64,000 bases of DNA, taken from Caballeronia sp. SEWSISQ10-4 2 (GTDB taxonomy: Bacteria > Pseudomonadota > Gammaproteobacteria > Burkholderiales > Burkholderiaceae). The notes under the pieces were generated by a model that was not told the DNA's origin, ran no database searches, and saw only the letters and a program-made list of their open reading frames with translations. The translations under genes were made by a program, and so were the position numbers. The stretch spans positions 1-64,000 of the forward strand of contig NZ_JALPRJ010000046.1 of the NCBI RefSeq assembly GCF_030464885.1, in the 5' to 3' direction. This document shows, one piece after another, positions 8,370 to 16,835 of this stretch; the first letter of the stretch is position 1; the number at the start of each line of letters is the position of its first letter.

Positions 8370-9911
8370 ATGAGTTTTCGCGACATAGAGATTCGGACCT
8401 TGGGCATTGTCGGCAGCGGCGCCATGGGACGCGGCATTGCGCAGATCGCGGCGCTGGGTGGCCTGAGCGTGCGTCTGTACGACACCAACCAGCAAGCCAT
8501 CGCGGCCGCGCGCGACTATCTCGCCGATACCCTGAACAAACTCGCCGCAAAAGGCAAGCTGAACGAAGCCGACGCGCACGCCGCGCTGGCGCGCATTCAT
8601 GCGGCCGGCGCGATCGGTGATCTGGCCGATTGCGATGTGGTGATCGAAGCGATTGTGGAAAAGCTGGAGATCAAGCGGGAGTTGTTCCACGAGCTGGAGG
8701 GTGTGGTCGGCGAGCAGTGCATCCTAGCGTCGAACACGTCGTCGTTATCGATTACCGCGATTGCCGCCGGGTGTGCAAAACCGGAGCGCGTGGTTGGCCT
8801 CCACTTCTTCAACCCCGTGCCGCTGATGAAAGTGGTCGAAGTGATCGACGGCTTGCGGGGTGATCCCGCCGCCGGCGACGCGCTGATGGCGCTCGGCCGT
8901 CAGATGGGCCACACGGCCGTGCGCGCGAAGGACATGCCGGGGTTTATCGTGAATCACGCCGGGCGCGGCATGAATACCGAAGGCCTGCGAATCGCGAGCG
9001 AAGGCGTGGCGAGTTTCGCCGATATCGACCGGATCATGCGCGAACAAGCCGGCTTCCGGCTCGGACCATTCGAGTTGCTCGACCTGACGGCGCTCGACGT
9101 CTCGCATCCGGTGATGGAGTCGATCTATCACCAGTTCTATGAAGAGCCGCGCTTTACACCCTCTCCGATTACGGGCACGCGGCTCGCCGGTGGTTTGATC
9201 GGGCGCAAGGTCGGAGAAGGTTTTTATAAGTATGTGGACGGCAAGCAGCAGATCCCCGAGGAAGCGCCGGCGCCTGCAACGCTGCCGCGTCGCGTGTGGG
9301 TGAGCCGCTCATCTGCCCATGCACGTGAGGAAGTGTTCAAGCTGATCGCGAAGATGGAAGCGAATGTCACCATCGATACCGGCGGCACGCCCGCCTTGGA
9401 TTCGCTGATCATCGTCACGCCGCTCGGTCACGACGCGACCACGGCGTGCGTCGCGGAAAAGCTGGATGCGTCGCGCACGGTGGCTATCGATACATTGTTT
9501 CCGCTCGCCGACGCCGCGCGCCGCACGATCATGACAACGCCCGCCACTACTGCCGAATTCCGCGACGCCGCGCACGCGCTCTTCGCTTTCGATGGCGTTC
9601 CCGTCACCGTGATCCGCGACTCGACCGGCTTTGTCGCGCAACGTGTGGTCGCGACCATCGTCAACATTGGTTGCGATATCGCGCAGCAGCGCATCGCGAC
9701 GCCAGCCGATATCGATCTCGCCGTGACGCTTGGTCTTGGCTATCCGCGCGGCCCGCTCGCCCTCGGCGACGCGCTCGGGGCGAGCACCCTGCTCACGATC
9801 CTGCGCAACATGCAGGCTGCGCTAGGCGATCCGCGATATCGTCCGTCGCCGTGGCTCACGCGCCGTGCGCAACTCGGCCTGTCCCTGACCTCCGATGAGG
9901 CCGCAAAATGA
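8370..9911 (+). CDS. 3-hydroxyacyl-CoA dehydrogenase (PaaH/PaaC-like)
   Basis: This 513-residue NAD-dependent enzyme oxidises 3-hydroxyacyl-CoA to 3-ketoacyl-CoA. The Rossmann motif GIVGSGAMGRGIAQ lies at about residues 11-24, ASNTSSLS and HFFNPVPLMKVVEV are family signatures, and two 3HCDH C-terminal domains follow (the second ends with the LGLGYPRGPLALGD pattern). Length and double C-terminal domain match PaaH/PaaC of phenylacetate breakdown, but no paa genes are nearby, so a general acyl-CoA role is as likely. The ATG at 8370 follows AAGGAG; a GTG at 8358 overlaps that site. It overlaps the next gene by four bases (ATGA). Confidence 0.88.
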   Translation: MSFRDIEIRTLGIVGSGAMGRGIAQIAALGGLSVRLYDTNQQAIAAARDYLADTLNKLAAKGKLNEADAHAALARIHAAGAIGDLADCDVVIEAIVEKLEIKRELFHELEGVVGEQCILASNTSSLSITAIAAGCAKPERVVGLHFFNPVPLMKVVEVIDGLRGDPAAGDALMALGRQMGHTAVRAKDMPGFIVNHAGRGMNTEGLRIASEGVASFADIDRIMREQAGFRLGPFELLDLTALDVSHPVMESIYHQFYEEPRFTPSPITGTRLAGGLIGRKVGEGFYKYVDGKQQIPEEAPAPATLPRRVWVSRSSAHAREEVFKLIAKMEANVTIDTGGTPALDSLIIVTPLGHDATTACVAEKLDASRTVAIDTLFPLADAARRTIMTTPATTAEFRDAAHALFAFDGVPVTVIRDSTGFVAQRVVATIVNIGCDIAQQRIATPADIDLAVTLGLGYPRGPLALGDALGASTLLTILRNMQAALGDPRYRPSPWLTRRAQLGLSLTSDEAAK

Positions 9912-10696
9912 GCGCCGAACTGCTCTCCGTCCGGCCCGCCGAAAGCGACACTACGCTTGTTCTCAAGCTGTCCAATCCGGGCGCGCGCAACGCGTTGCAT
10001 CCGGACATGTACGCAGCCGGCATCGAAGCGATGAATACGGCTGAACGCGATACATCGGTGCGCGCCATCGTGCTGACCGGCGCCGATAACTTCTTTTGCG
10101 CCGGCGGTAATCTGAACCGGTTGCTCGAGAATCGTGCGAAGGATCCCTCGGTACAGGCAGCGAGTATCGACATGCTCGGGGAATGGATCGTGGCGCTGAG
10201 GTCATCGACGAAACCGGTGATCGCGGCCGTGGAAGGCGCGGCGGCCGGCGCGGGTTTCTCGCTCGCGCTTGCGTGCGATCTGCTGGTCGCCGCCGACGAT
10301 GCCAAGTTCGTCATGTCCTACGCCCGCGTGGGCCTCACGCCCGATGGCGGCGGCTCGTGGTTCCTCACACGCGCGTTGCCGCGTGCGCTCGCCACCGAAA
10401 TCCTGCTCGAAGCAAAGCCGATTGGCGCAACACGGCTGAACGAAGTCGGTGTAGTGAACCGCGTAACGAAGCCGGGCGCGGCGCTCGATGCCGCCATCGC
10501 CTGGGCGGACGAACTGGGTCACATGGCGCCGAAAGCGCTGGCTCGGATCAAGACGCTGATCGCTGCTGCCGAGACGCAACCGCTAGCGGAACAACTAGAC
10601 GCCGAACGCGATGGTTTCGTCGATGCACTGCATAACGGCAACGCGCTCGAAGGCATCAACGCGTTCCTCGAAAAGCGGCCACCGCTCTACAAATGA
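9908..10696 (+). CDS. enoyl-CoA hydratase/isomerase family protein
   Basis: This 262-residue crotonase-fold protein likely hydrates or isomerises enoyl-CoA intermediates. The oxyanion-hole segments are NALHPDM with GADNFFCAGGNL, and AAVEGAAAGAGFSLALACD. The GLTPDGGGSWFL segment carries an Asp where hydratases often have the second catalytic Glu, a variant seen in several isomerase-like members, so hydratase activity is not certain. It is translationally coupled to the dehydrogenase before it (ATGA overlap) and the phosphatase after it (ATGA overlap). Confidence 0.87.
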   Translation: MSAELLSVRPAESDTTLVLKLSNPGARNALHPDMYAAGIEAMNTAERDTSVRAIVLTGADNFFCAGGNLNRLLENRAKDPSVQAASIDMLGEWIVALRSSTKPVIAAVEGAAAGAGFSLALACDLLVAADDAKFVMSYARVGLTPDGGGSWFLTRALPRALATEILLEAKPIGATRLNEVGVVNRVTKPGAALDAAIAWADELGHMAPKALARIKTLIAAAETQPLAEQLDAERDGFVDALHNGNALEGINAFLEKRPPLYK

Positions 10697-11427
10697 CCTC
10701 CACCACGTCTACGTACGAACTGCCCAAACGCCGCCGCATCTTCCTGATGCGTCACGGCGACGTCACTTACTTCGATGCAAGCGGCCGCGCCATCGATCCG
10801 GAAAGCGTGCCGCTGAATCAACGCGGCCGCGACGAAGCGAGCGCCGCGGGACGCGAGTTCAAAGCGCAGCAGATTCGCTTCGATAAAGTCATCGCAAGCG
10901 GCTTGCCGCGCACGCTTGAGACGGCGCAACGCGTGCTGGCCGAAACCGGTCAGCAGATCGATATCGATGTCTGGCCGCAATGGCAGGAGATTCGCGGCGG
11001 CCGGCTGGGGGACCTTCCGCCGAAGGATTTCGAGCGCGCGTTTCTCAGCGTCTTCGATGGCATCGTGCCCGAAACAACGGCGTTTCTTGGTGGCGAAACC
11101 ATCGGTGAATTGCTTGATCGCGTGCTGCCGCCGCTGCAACGACTGCGCGACGATGCATCGTGGGACACCGTGCTGCTTGTGCTGCACGGCGGGGTCAATC
11201 GCGCGTTGTTGTCGCATGCGATCACCAGTGGCGGCCGCACGTTTTTCGGCCATCTTTCGCAGACCACGGGCTGTATCAACGCGCTCGATGTCGGCGATAA
11301 ACCGGGCGACTGGGTGATCCGCGCGCTAAACCATTCGCCGCCCTCGCCGCTTCACGCCACCGTACGAAACACGACGATGGAACTGCTCTACGCGCAATTT
11401 GTCCGCTTTAAATCGCTCATGAAGTAA
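10693..11427 (+). CDS. histidine phosphatase family protein
   Basis: This 244-residue protein has the histidine-phosphatase signature FLMRHGDVT (LxRHG, phospho-acceptor His), a second Arg in ASGLPRTLETAQ and the later catalytic His in VLLVLHGGVNRALL. The substrate is unknown. The neighbouring APH-type kinase and ACAD11-like dehydrogenase handle phosphorylated acyl-CoA intermediates in related systems, so a linked role is possible. It overlaps the upstream hydratase gene by four bases and is therefore in the same operon. A 115-base gap follows. Confidence 0.87.
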   Translation: MTSTTSTYELPKRRRIFLMRHGDVTYFDASGRAIDPESVPLNQRGRDEASAAGREFKAQQIRFDKVIASGLPRTLETAQRVLAETGQQIDIDVWPQWQEIRGGRLGDLPPKDFERAFLSVFDGIVPETTAFLGGETIGELLDRVLPPLQRLRDDASWDTVLLVLHGGVNRALLSHAITSGGRTFFGHLSQTTGCINALDVGDKPGDWVIRALNHSPPSPLHATVRNTTMELLYAQFVRFKSLMK

Positions 11428-11542
11428 CAGTCACCATGCGGCTTGACCGCAGAACGACAGCGTCGAAAACGGCGCGGGTCTGCGGGGTCCCTAACGAGCG
11501 CTTAACGAACGCTCAACAAACGCAAGACCGGAGGAGACAACG

Positions 11543-12652
11543 ATGGCTTCAAACGATACGCCCGCACCACAGGATTTTTCAGCGTTCGAAGGAACGCGTC
11601 CGGTCAACGAGCGGCAACAGTTCGATATCCCGGCGTTATCGGCGTGGCTGGAAACCCGCGTTGACGGCTTCGCCGGTCCGGTCAGCGTCGAGCAATTCGC
11701 CGGCGGTCAATCGAATCCTACCTTCAAGTTGATCACGCCCGCGCGCAGTTACGTGATGCGCTCGAAGCCAGGGCCGGCGGCGAAGTTGTTGCCATCGGCG
11801 CATGCGATCGATCGCGAATATCGCGTGATGGATGCGCTCGCGGGCACCGACGTTCCGGTCGCAAAAATGTTCGCCCTGTGCGAGGACGAAAGCGTCATCG
11901 GGCGCGCGTTCTACGTGATGGAGTTCATCGAAGGACGCGTGTTGTGGGATCAGGCGCTGCCGGGCATGACACCGTCCGAACGCGGTGCGATCTACAACGA
12001 GATGAACCGCGTAATCGCGGCGCTCCATTCGGTCGATATCGCACAAGCCGGCCTCGAAACCTACGGCAAGCCCGGCAACTACTTCGAGCGTCAGATCGGT
12101 CGCTGGAGCAAGCAATACGTTGCGTCGGAGACCGAGCCTATCGACGCGATGAACAAGCTGATCGAATGGCTGCCGAAGCATATTCCGCGTAGCGCAGAAG
12201 GCGCGCCGGCGGAGCGTGTATCGATTGTTCATGGCGACTTCAGGCTCGATAACCTGATCTTCCATCCGACCGAACCACGCGTGCTTGCCGTGCTCGACTG
12301 GGAGCTGTCCACGCTCGGCGATCCGCTCGCCGATTTCGCTTACCACTGCATGGCGTGGCACGTCGACCCGACGCAATTTCGCGGTATCGGCGGCCTCGAC
12401 TGGGCGGCGCTCGGCATTCCCGATGAAGACAAATACGTCGCGAAATACCTCGCCCGCACGGGCCTCGCAATCCAGGGCGACTGGAATTTCTACCTCGCCT
12501 ACAACATGTTTCGCATCGCCGCGATCCTGCAGGGAATCATGAAGCGCGTGAGCGAAGGCACGGCGGCGAGCGCACAAGCTATCGACGCAGGAAAGCGCGC
12601 AAAACCGATGGCTGAACTCGCGTGGTCGTATGCGCAGAAAGTCGGTGAATAG
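11543..12652 (+). CDS. APH-type phosphotransferase (ACAD10/11 kinase-domain or LvaA-like)
   Basis: This 369-residue kinase has the aminoglycoside-phosphotransferase fold. The catalytic loop is [14 protein letters not shown] and the metal-binding Asp is in [26 protein letters not shown] near residue 55 is the nucleotide-binding loop. This subgroup occurs next to acyl-CoA dehydrogenases; in animals the same kinase domain is fused to the dehydrogenase in ACAD10 and ACAD11, and in the Pseudomonas levulinate pathway a relative (LvaA) phosphorylates 4-hydroxyacyl-CoA. That gives a likely function, inferred from homology and context. A GGAGGAG ribosome site precedes the ATG, and the dehydrogenase gene starts 20 bases after its stop. 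Confidence 0.85.
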   Translation: MASNDTPAPQDFSAFEGTRPVNERQQFDIPALSAWLETRVDGFAGPVSVEQFAGGQSNPTFKLITPARSYVMRSKPGPAAKLLPSAHAIDREYRVMDALAGTDVPVAKMFALCEDESVIGRAFYVMEFIEGRVLWDQALPGMTPSERGAIYNEMNRVIAALHSVDIAQAGLETYGKPGNYFERQIGRWSKQYVASETEPIDAMNKLIEWLPKHIPRSAEGAPAERVSIVHGDFRLDNLIFHPTEPRVLAVLDWELSTLGDPLADFAYHCMAWHVDPTQFRGIGGLDWAALGIPDEDKYVAKYLARTGLAIQGDWNFYLAYNMFRIAAILQGIMKRVSEGTAASAQAIDAGKRAKPMAELAWSYAQKVGE

Positions 12653-12671
12653 AGCCCAACAAGGAGACGAC

Positions 12672-13886
12672 ATGAATTTCGATTACACGCCGAAAGTGCA
12701 GGAACTGCGCCAAAAGCTGACGAGCTTCTTCGATGAACACATCTATCCGAACGAGCGCGTTTTCAACCGTGAAGTCGCGACAAACCGAGCAAACGGCAAC
12801 GCATGGATTCCGACGGAGCTCATCGAAACGCTCAAGGAAAAAGCCCGTGATGCCGGCCTGTGGAATCTGTTCCTGCCCGCCTCCGAGCGCGGTGCCGGAC
12901 TGAGCAATCTGGAATACGCGCCGCTCTGCGAGATCATGGGCCGCGTGCCATGGGCGCCCGAAGTGTTCAATTGCGGCGCGCCGGACACGGGCAATATGGA
13001 GACCATCGAACGTTATGGCAGCGATCAGCAAAAGCTGCAATGGCTCGAACCGCTGCTGCAAGGCGAGATTCGCTCGGCGTTCCTGATGACCGAGCCGGAC
13101 GTGGCTTCGTCGGATGCCACGAACATTCAGTGCAGCATCGCGCGCGACGGCGACAGCTACGTGATCAACGGCCACAAATGGTGGTCGTCAGGCGCCGGCG
13201 ACCCGCGCTGCAAGGTGTATATCGTGATGGGCAAGACCGATCCGGACGCGCCGAAACATCAGCAGCAATCGATGATCCTCGTTCCCGCCGATGCAACCGG
13301 CATCACTGTGCATCGGCCGCTCCCGGTCTTCGGTTACGACGACGCGCCACACGGCCACATGGATATCACGCTGGAAAACGTCCGCGTGCCGGTGTCGAAT
13401 ATGTTGCTCGGCGAAGGACGCGGTTTTGAAATCGCGCAGGGGCGCCTTGGGCCGGGCCGGATTCATCACTGCATGCGCCTGATCGGATTAGCTGAACGCG
13501 CGCTCGAACTGATGTCGAAGCGCACACTGCAACGCGTTGCTTTCGGCAAGCCGATTGCCGCGCACGGCGTGACGCAGGAGCGTATTGCCGAGGCCCGCAT
13601 CATGATCGAACAGGCGCGTCTGCTCACCCTGAAAGCGGCTTACATGATGGACACCGTCGGCAATAAGGGCGCGCGCGGCGAGATCGCGATGATCAAGGTG
13701 GTTGCACCGAATATCGCGTGCCAGATCATCGATTGGGCGATTCAGGCGCACGGCGCGGGCGGTGTGTCGGATGATTTTCCGCTGGCTTACGCCTATGCCC
13801 ACGCACGGACGTTGAGGCTCGCCGACGGGCCCGATGAAGTGCATCGGAACGCCATCGCCAAGCTGGAGCTTTCACGGTACGCGTGA
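12672..13886 (+). CDS. acyl-CoA dehydrogenase, ACAD11-like
   Basis: This 404-residue flavoprotein has the acyl-CoA dehydrogenase layout: helical N-terminus, FAD-binding [15 protein letters not shown], substrate region [17 protein letters not shown], and a helical C-terminus with [14 protein letters not shown] and the ADGPDEVH tail. These segments closely resemble, from memory, the dehydrogenase half of human ACAD11. ACAD10/11 enzymes remove phosphate from 4-phosphoacyl-CoA to give an enoyl-CoA that can enter beta-oxidation. The start at 12672 follows AAGGAG; a start at 12630 would overlap the kinase gene. It should work together with that kinase. Confidence 0.88.
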   Translation: MNFDYTPKVQELRQKLTSFFDEHIYPNERVFNREVATNRANGNAWIPTELIETLKEKARDAGLWNLFLPASERGAGLSNLEYAPLCEIMGRVPWAPEVFNCGAPDTGNMETIERYGSDQQKLQWLEPLLQGEIRSAFLMTEPDVASSDATNIQCSIARDGDSYVINGHKWWSSGAGDPRCKVYIVMGKTDPDAPKHQQQSMILVPADATGITVHRPLPVFGYDDAPHGHMDITLENVRVPVSNMLLGEGRGFEIAQGRLGPGRIHHCMRLIGLAERALELMSKRTLQRVAFGKPIAAHGVTQERIAEARIMIEQARLLTLKAAYMMDTVGNKGARGEIAMIKVVAPNIACQIIDWAIQAHGAGGVSDDFPLAYAYAHARTLRLADGPDEVHRNAIAKLELSRYA

Positions 13887-13943
13887 GCCCGCGTTCAGCG
13901 TCTTCTTGCGAACTATGGTCTAATTTTCGGCAGCGTTTTTGAG

Positions 13944-13972
13944 TGGCGACTTCTGCTTGCGCAGGGTCGCCA
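13944..13972 (+). terminator. possible terminator after the acyl-CoA operon
   Basis: TGGCGAC (13944-13950) pairs with GTCGCCA (13966-13972), with CTGC/GCAG pairing inside. Only TTT follows, so termination strength is doubtful. It lies between the ACAD gene and the GST gene. Confidence 0.4.
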
Positions 13973-14000
13973 TTTCCCGAGTTCAGCACCAGGAGCAAAG

Positions 14001-14693
14001 ATGATCGATGTCTATAGCTGGGCCACGCCGAACGGCCACAAGATTCATATCATGCTCGAAGAAGTCGGACTTGAGTACAAAGCGATTCCCATCGATATCG
14101 GTGCCGGCGATCAGTTCACGCCCGAGTTTCTGGCTATCAGCCCGAATAACAAGATTCCCGCGATTATCGATAGCGATGGACCGGATGGTAAGCCGCTAGC
14201 GCTCTTTGAATCTGGTGCGATTCTGTTTTATCTCGCTGAGAAGACGGGGAAGTTTTTGCCTCAGGATCCTGTCGGCCGGTATACGACCATGCAATGGTTG
14301 ATGTTTCAGATGGGCGGTGTCGGACCCATGCTCGGCCAGGCGCATCATTTCCGGATTTATGCGCCTGAGAAGATCGAATATGCGGTTAACCGATATTCGA
14401 ACGAAGCCAGACGCTTGTACGGCGTGATGGATAAACAATTGGGCGTGACCCGGTTTCTCGCTGGAAATGAATATTCCATCGCCGATATCGCGACGTTCCC
14501 GTGGACGCGGTCCTGGAAAAACCAAGGGATCGAACTAGACGAATTCCCGAACGTCAAGCGATGGTTCGAGACCATCGCCGCGCGGCCGGCTGTTGTGAGA
14601 GGCGTTGAAGTACTGGCCTCGGCACGCAAAGAACTCACGGGCGATAAACAACGCGAAGTTTTATTCGGCGCGCAGCAGTACGCGAGGCGTTAA
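14001..14693 (+). CDS. glutathione S-transferase, YfcG/YghU-like disulfide reductase
   Basis: This 230-residue protein has the Nu-class GST N-terminus MIDVYSWATPNGHKIHIMLE, the cis-Pro motif NNKIPAIID and the FESGAILFYLAEK glutathione-binding segment, followed by a helical domain with FLAGNEYSIADIATFPW. E. coli YfcG and YghU of this class reduce disulfides such as 2-hydroxyethyl disulfide using glutathione. AGGAG lies seven bases before the ATG. It is on the plus strand and convergent with the MaoC genes downstream. Confidence 0.88.
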   Translation: MIDVYSWATPNGHKIHIMLEEVGLEYKAIPIDIGAGDQFTPEFLAISPNNKIPAIIDSDGPDGKPLALFESGAILFYLAEKTGKFLPQDPVGRYTTMQWLMFQMGGVGPMLGQAHHFRIYAPEKIEYAVNRYSNEARRLYGVMDKQLGVTRFLAGNEYSIADIATFPWTRSWKNQGIELDEFPNVKRWFETIAARPAVVRGVEVLASARKELTGDKQREVLFGAQQYARR

Positions 14694-14702
14694 ATGCGCG
14701 AC

Positions 14703-14730
14703 GGCAGGTTCCTCTTTCGAGAAGCCTGCC
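14703..14730. terminator. weak hairpin between convergent genes
   Basis: GGCAGG (14703-14708) pairs with CCTGCC (14725-14730) and the stem may extend inward with gaps. There is no clear T-run on either side. It lies between the GST gene and the convergent MaoC operon, where a terminator is expected. Confidence 0.35.
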
Positions 14731-14765
14731 TGCTTACTGCACATTGGAGCCACAGCCACGAAACT

Positions 14766-15218
14766 TCAAAAATAATGCCGGGTGATGAACTCCGCGATGC
14801 ATACCGGCTTGTCACTTCCTTCTTTCTCCAGCGTGACGCGCCAGATAACCTGCACGCCATTTGCTTCCACGTCCGTCACCGTTCCCACGACGAACTTCGC
14901 CCTCAGCTTCGCTCCAACCGGCACCGGCGACATGAAGCGCACCTTGTTCATGCCGTAATTCACACCCATCTTTTGCTGCATCGGCACACACTGTTCCAGC
15001 CACATCGGGATCAGTGCCAGGGTCAGGAATCCATGCGCGATCGGTCCACCAAACGGCGATTCTTTTTTCGCTCTTTCTACGTCGACGTGGATCCACTGGT
15101 GATCGTTGGTGGCATCGGCGAATTTGTTGACGCGTGATTGATCGATTTCCAACCACTCGCTCACATATTCGTCCCTGCCCTCCGCGGCCTTGAACTCGGC
15201 CGCGCTCGTTAATGTCAT
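14766..15218 (-). CDS. MaoC-type (R)-enoyl-CoA hydratase
   Basis: This 150-residue protein has a single hot-dog domain of the MaoC type. The hydratase motif is visible as FADATNDHQWIHVD (catalytic Asp and His), followed by SPFGGPIAHGFLTLAL. Such enzymes hydrate trans-2-enoyl-CoA to (R)-3-hydroxyacyl-CoA. It is the last gene of a minus-strand operon with a second MaoC gene and two acyl-CoA dehydrogenase genes, and its start overlaps the stop of the second MaoC gene by four bases (ATGA). Confidence 0.87.
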   Translation of the reverse strand: MTLTSAAEFKAAEGRDEYVSEWLEIDQSRVNKFADATNDHQWIHVDVERAKKESPFGGPIAHGFLTLALIPMWLEQCVPMQQKMGVNYGMNKVRFMSPVPVGAKLRAKFVVGTVTDVEANGVQVIWRVTLEKEGSDKPVCIAEFITRHYF

Positions 15219-15673
15219 TGAGTCTCTCCCGGGTGACGAAGCCCGAATATAGCCGCTGAATCCACGGTCAATACCAGTTCGTCGTGCTGGTTATAGGCCT
15301 CCCAGCGCGTACCCACGATTCCCCGATCCGGTTTGCTGGCGGACACGCGCTTGCTCAATACCCGCACCGTCAATCTCACGGTATCGTTCACCCGGACTGG
15401 TTTGATCCAGCGGATGTTATCGAGTCCCGGTGAACCCATCGATGTGGAATCGGACAGCATGTCGCGCACCAGAATGCCCATCATCGCGGAACACGTGTTC
15501 CAGCCGCTGGCGATCAATCCGCCAAACGGCGATGCCTCGCCACCCGCCTCGCTCAAATGAAAAGGTTGCGGATCATAATGCCCGGCAAATTCGATAATCT
15601 CTTCTTTCAGAAACGTATGACCGCCCAATTGCGCCACCGATCCAACTTCGAAATCCTCATAGCTGAACGTCAT
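15215..15673 (-). CDS. MaoC family dehydratase
   Basis: This 152-residue hot-dog protein has the segment FAGHYDPQPFHLSE (Asp and His positions of the MaoC hydratase site) and SPFGGLIASGWNTCSAMM. The pair of MaoC proteins may act separately or as a heteromer, as seen for some steroid or branched acyl-CoA hydratases; which one applies is unknown. The start at 15673 follows AAAGGAGAG, giving clear preference over 15691. It is coupled to the next MaoC gene by ATGA. Confidence 0.85.
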   Translation of the reverse strand: MTFSYEDFEVGSVAQLGGHTFLKEEIIEFAGHYDPQPFHLSEAGGEASPFGGLIASGWNTCSAMMGILVRDMLSDSTSMGSPGLDNIRWIKPVRVNDTVRLTVRVLSKRVSASKPDRGIVGTRWEAYNQHDELVLTVDSAAIFGLRHPGETQ

Positions 15674-15703
15674 CGCCGCTCTCCTTTTCAATGCATCGAT
15701 TAA

Positions 15704-16825
15704 TTAAACGTCGGTGTTGGCGAATCCAGGCAGCGACGCAAACCGTGCGAGATGATGATCGACATCGCCCAGCGTGGTCTCGATGATCGATAAACGCTTG
15801 AACCAGTGCGCCGCCGCGAGTTCGTTCGTCACGCCCATGCCGCCATGCAACTGCACCGCCTGCTGACCCACGAAGCGCGCTGCCTGACCGACGCGAACCT
15901 TGGCCGCTGAAACTGCCCGGCGGCGTTCATCGGCGTCCTCGCTCGTGTATCGTGCGGCTGCCAGATACGTGATCGAGCGCGCCTGCTCGGCATGAATCAG
16001 CATCTCGACCATGCGATGCTGCAATGCCTGGAAACGCGCGATCGGCGTGCCGAACTGTTTGCGCTCTTTCGTGTATTCGACCGTTGCGTGATTCAGCGCG
16101 TCGAGTACACCGACGGCTTCGGCGCACAGCAGGAACGTGGCGTAGTCGGCAATGCGCTCGAGCGTGGCTGCGCCGGTCTTGACGCCGCCGAGACGCGTGG
16201 CGCGCGTACCGGTGAACGTGAGCGTCGCGGCGCGCTGGCCATCGATCGTCCGATACTCCGTGATCTCTACGTTCCCCGCTTCACGCGCAACCGCGAACAA
16301 CGCGACTTCTCCGTTTAATCGCGCCGGCACAATCCAGTAGTCAGCCTGCGCGCCGTGCAGGACTAGCGACTTCTGGCCGCTCAGCGCGAAGCCATCGCCA
16401 TTCTCTTTCGCGGTGGTATCGATGGAGAAAAGATCGTAGCGGGCATGCGGTTCGTGAAATGCCACCGCGAGCTTGATCTCGCCGCCGGCGGCGCGTTCGA
16501 GCAACGCGTCGGCGGGATCGCCGCCCGCCAGCCGCAACGCTTCGATACCCACCGCCGTCGCCCAGTACGGCTCCACTACCAGCGCACGTCCGAGTTCCTG
16601 CATCACGACCTGCATATCGACGGGAGTGCCATCGAAACCGCCCTGCGCTTCAGGCGCCGGCAATGCCGTCAAGCCAAGCTCGGTGAACGCTGTCCAATGT
16701 TTTGCATTGACACCTTCCTTCGACGCCACGATCTTCTGCCGTGCGTCGAACGTGTATTCGTTGTCGAGATACCGGCGCAATGCGTCCCTGAACTGGTGTT
16801 GCTCATCGGTGAAATTGAAGTCCAT
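15704..16825 (-). CDS. acyl-CoA dehydrogenase
   Basis: This 373-residue dehydrogenase begins MDFNFTDEQHQFRDALRRY and ends with the helical FAD domain containing FARFASLPG. The region ALSGQKSLVLHGAQADYWIV replaces the usual FAD/substrate strand, and the C-terminal part has TYLAAARY and VQLHGGMGVTNELAAAHW. The substrate region is more divergent than in its neighbour at 16836-18032, a pattern typical of alpha/beta heteromeric acyl-CoA dehydrogenases. The GAGGAGC ribosome site and a 10-base gap to the upstream dehydrogenase gene indicate one operon. Confidence 0.87.
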   Translation of the reverse strand: MDFNFTDEQHQFRDALRRYLDNEYTFDARQKIVASKEGVNAKHWTAFTELGLTALPAPEAQGGFDGTPVDMQVVMQELGRALVVEPYWATAVGIEALRLAGGDPADALLERAAGGEIKLAVAFHEPHARYDLFSIDTTAKENGDGFALSGQKSLVLHGAQADYWIVPARLNGEVALFAVAREAGNVEITEYRTIDGQRAATLTFTGTRATRLGGVKTGAATLERIADYATFLLCAEAVGVLDALNHATVEYTKERKQFGTPIARFQALQHRMVEMLIHAEQARSITYLAAARYTSEDADERRRAVSAAKVRVGQAARFVGQQAVQLHGGMGVTNELAAAHWFKRLSIIETTLGDVDHHLARFASLPGFANTDV

Positions 16826-16835
16826 GTGCCGCTCC

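Noticed and set aside
8358-8372. GTG at 8358 as start of the hydroxyacyl-CoA dehydrogenase
   Set aside because: It overlaps the AAGGAG ribosome site that serves the ATG at 8370.
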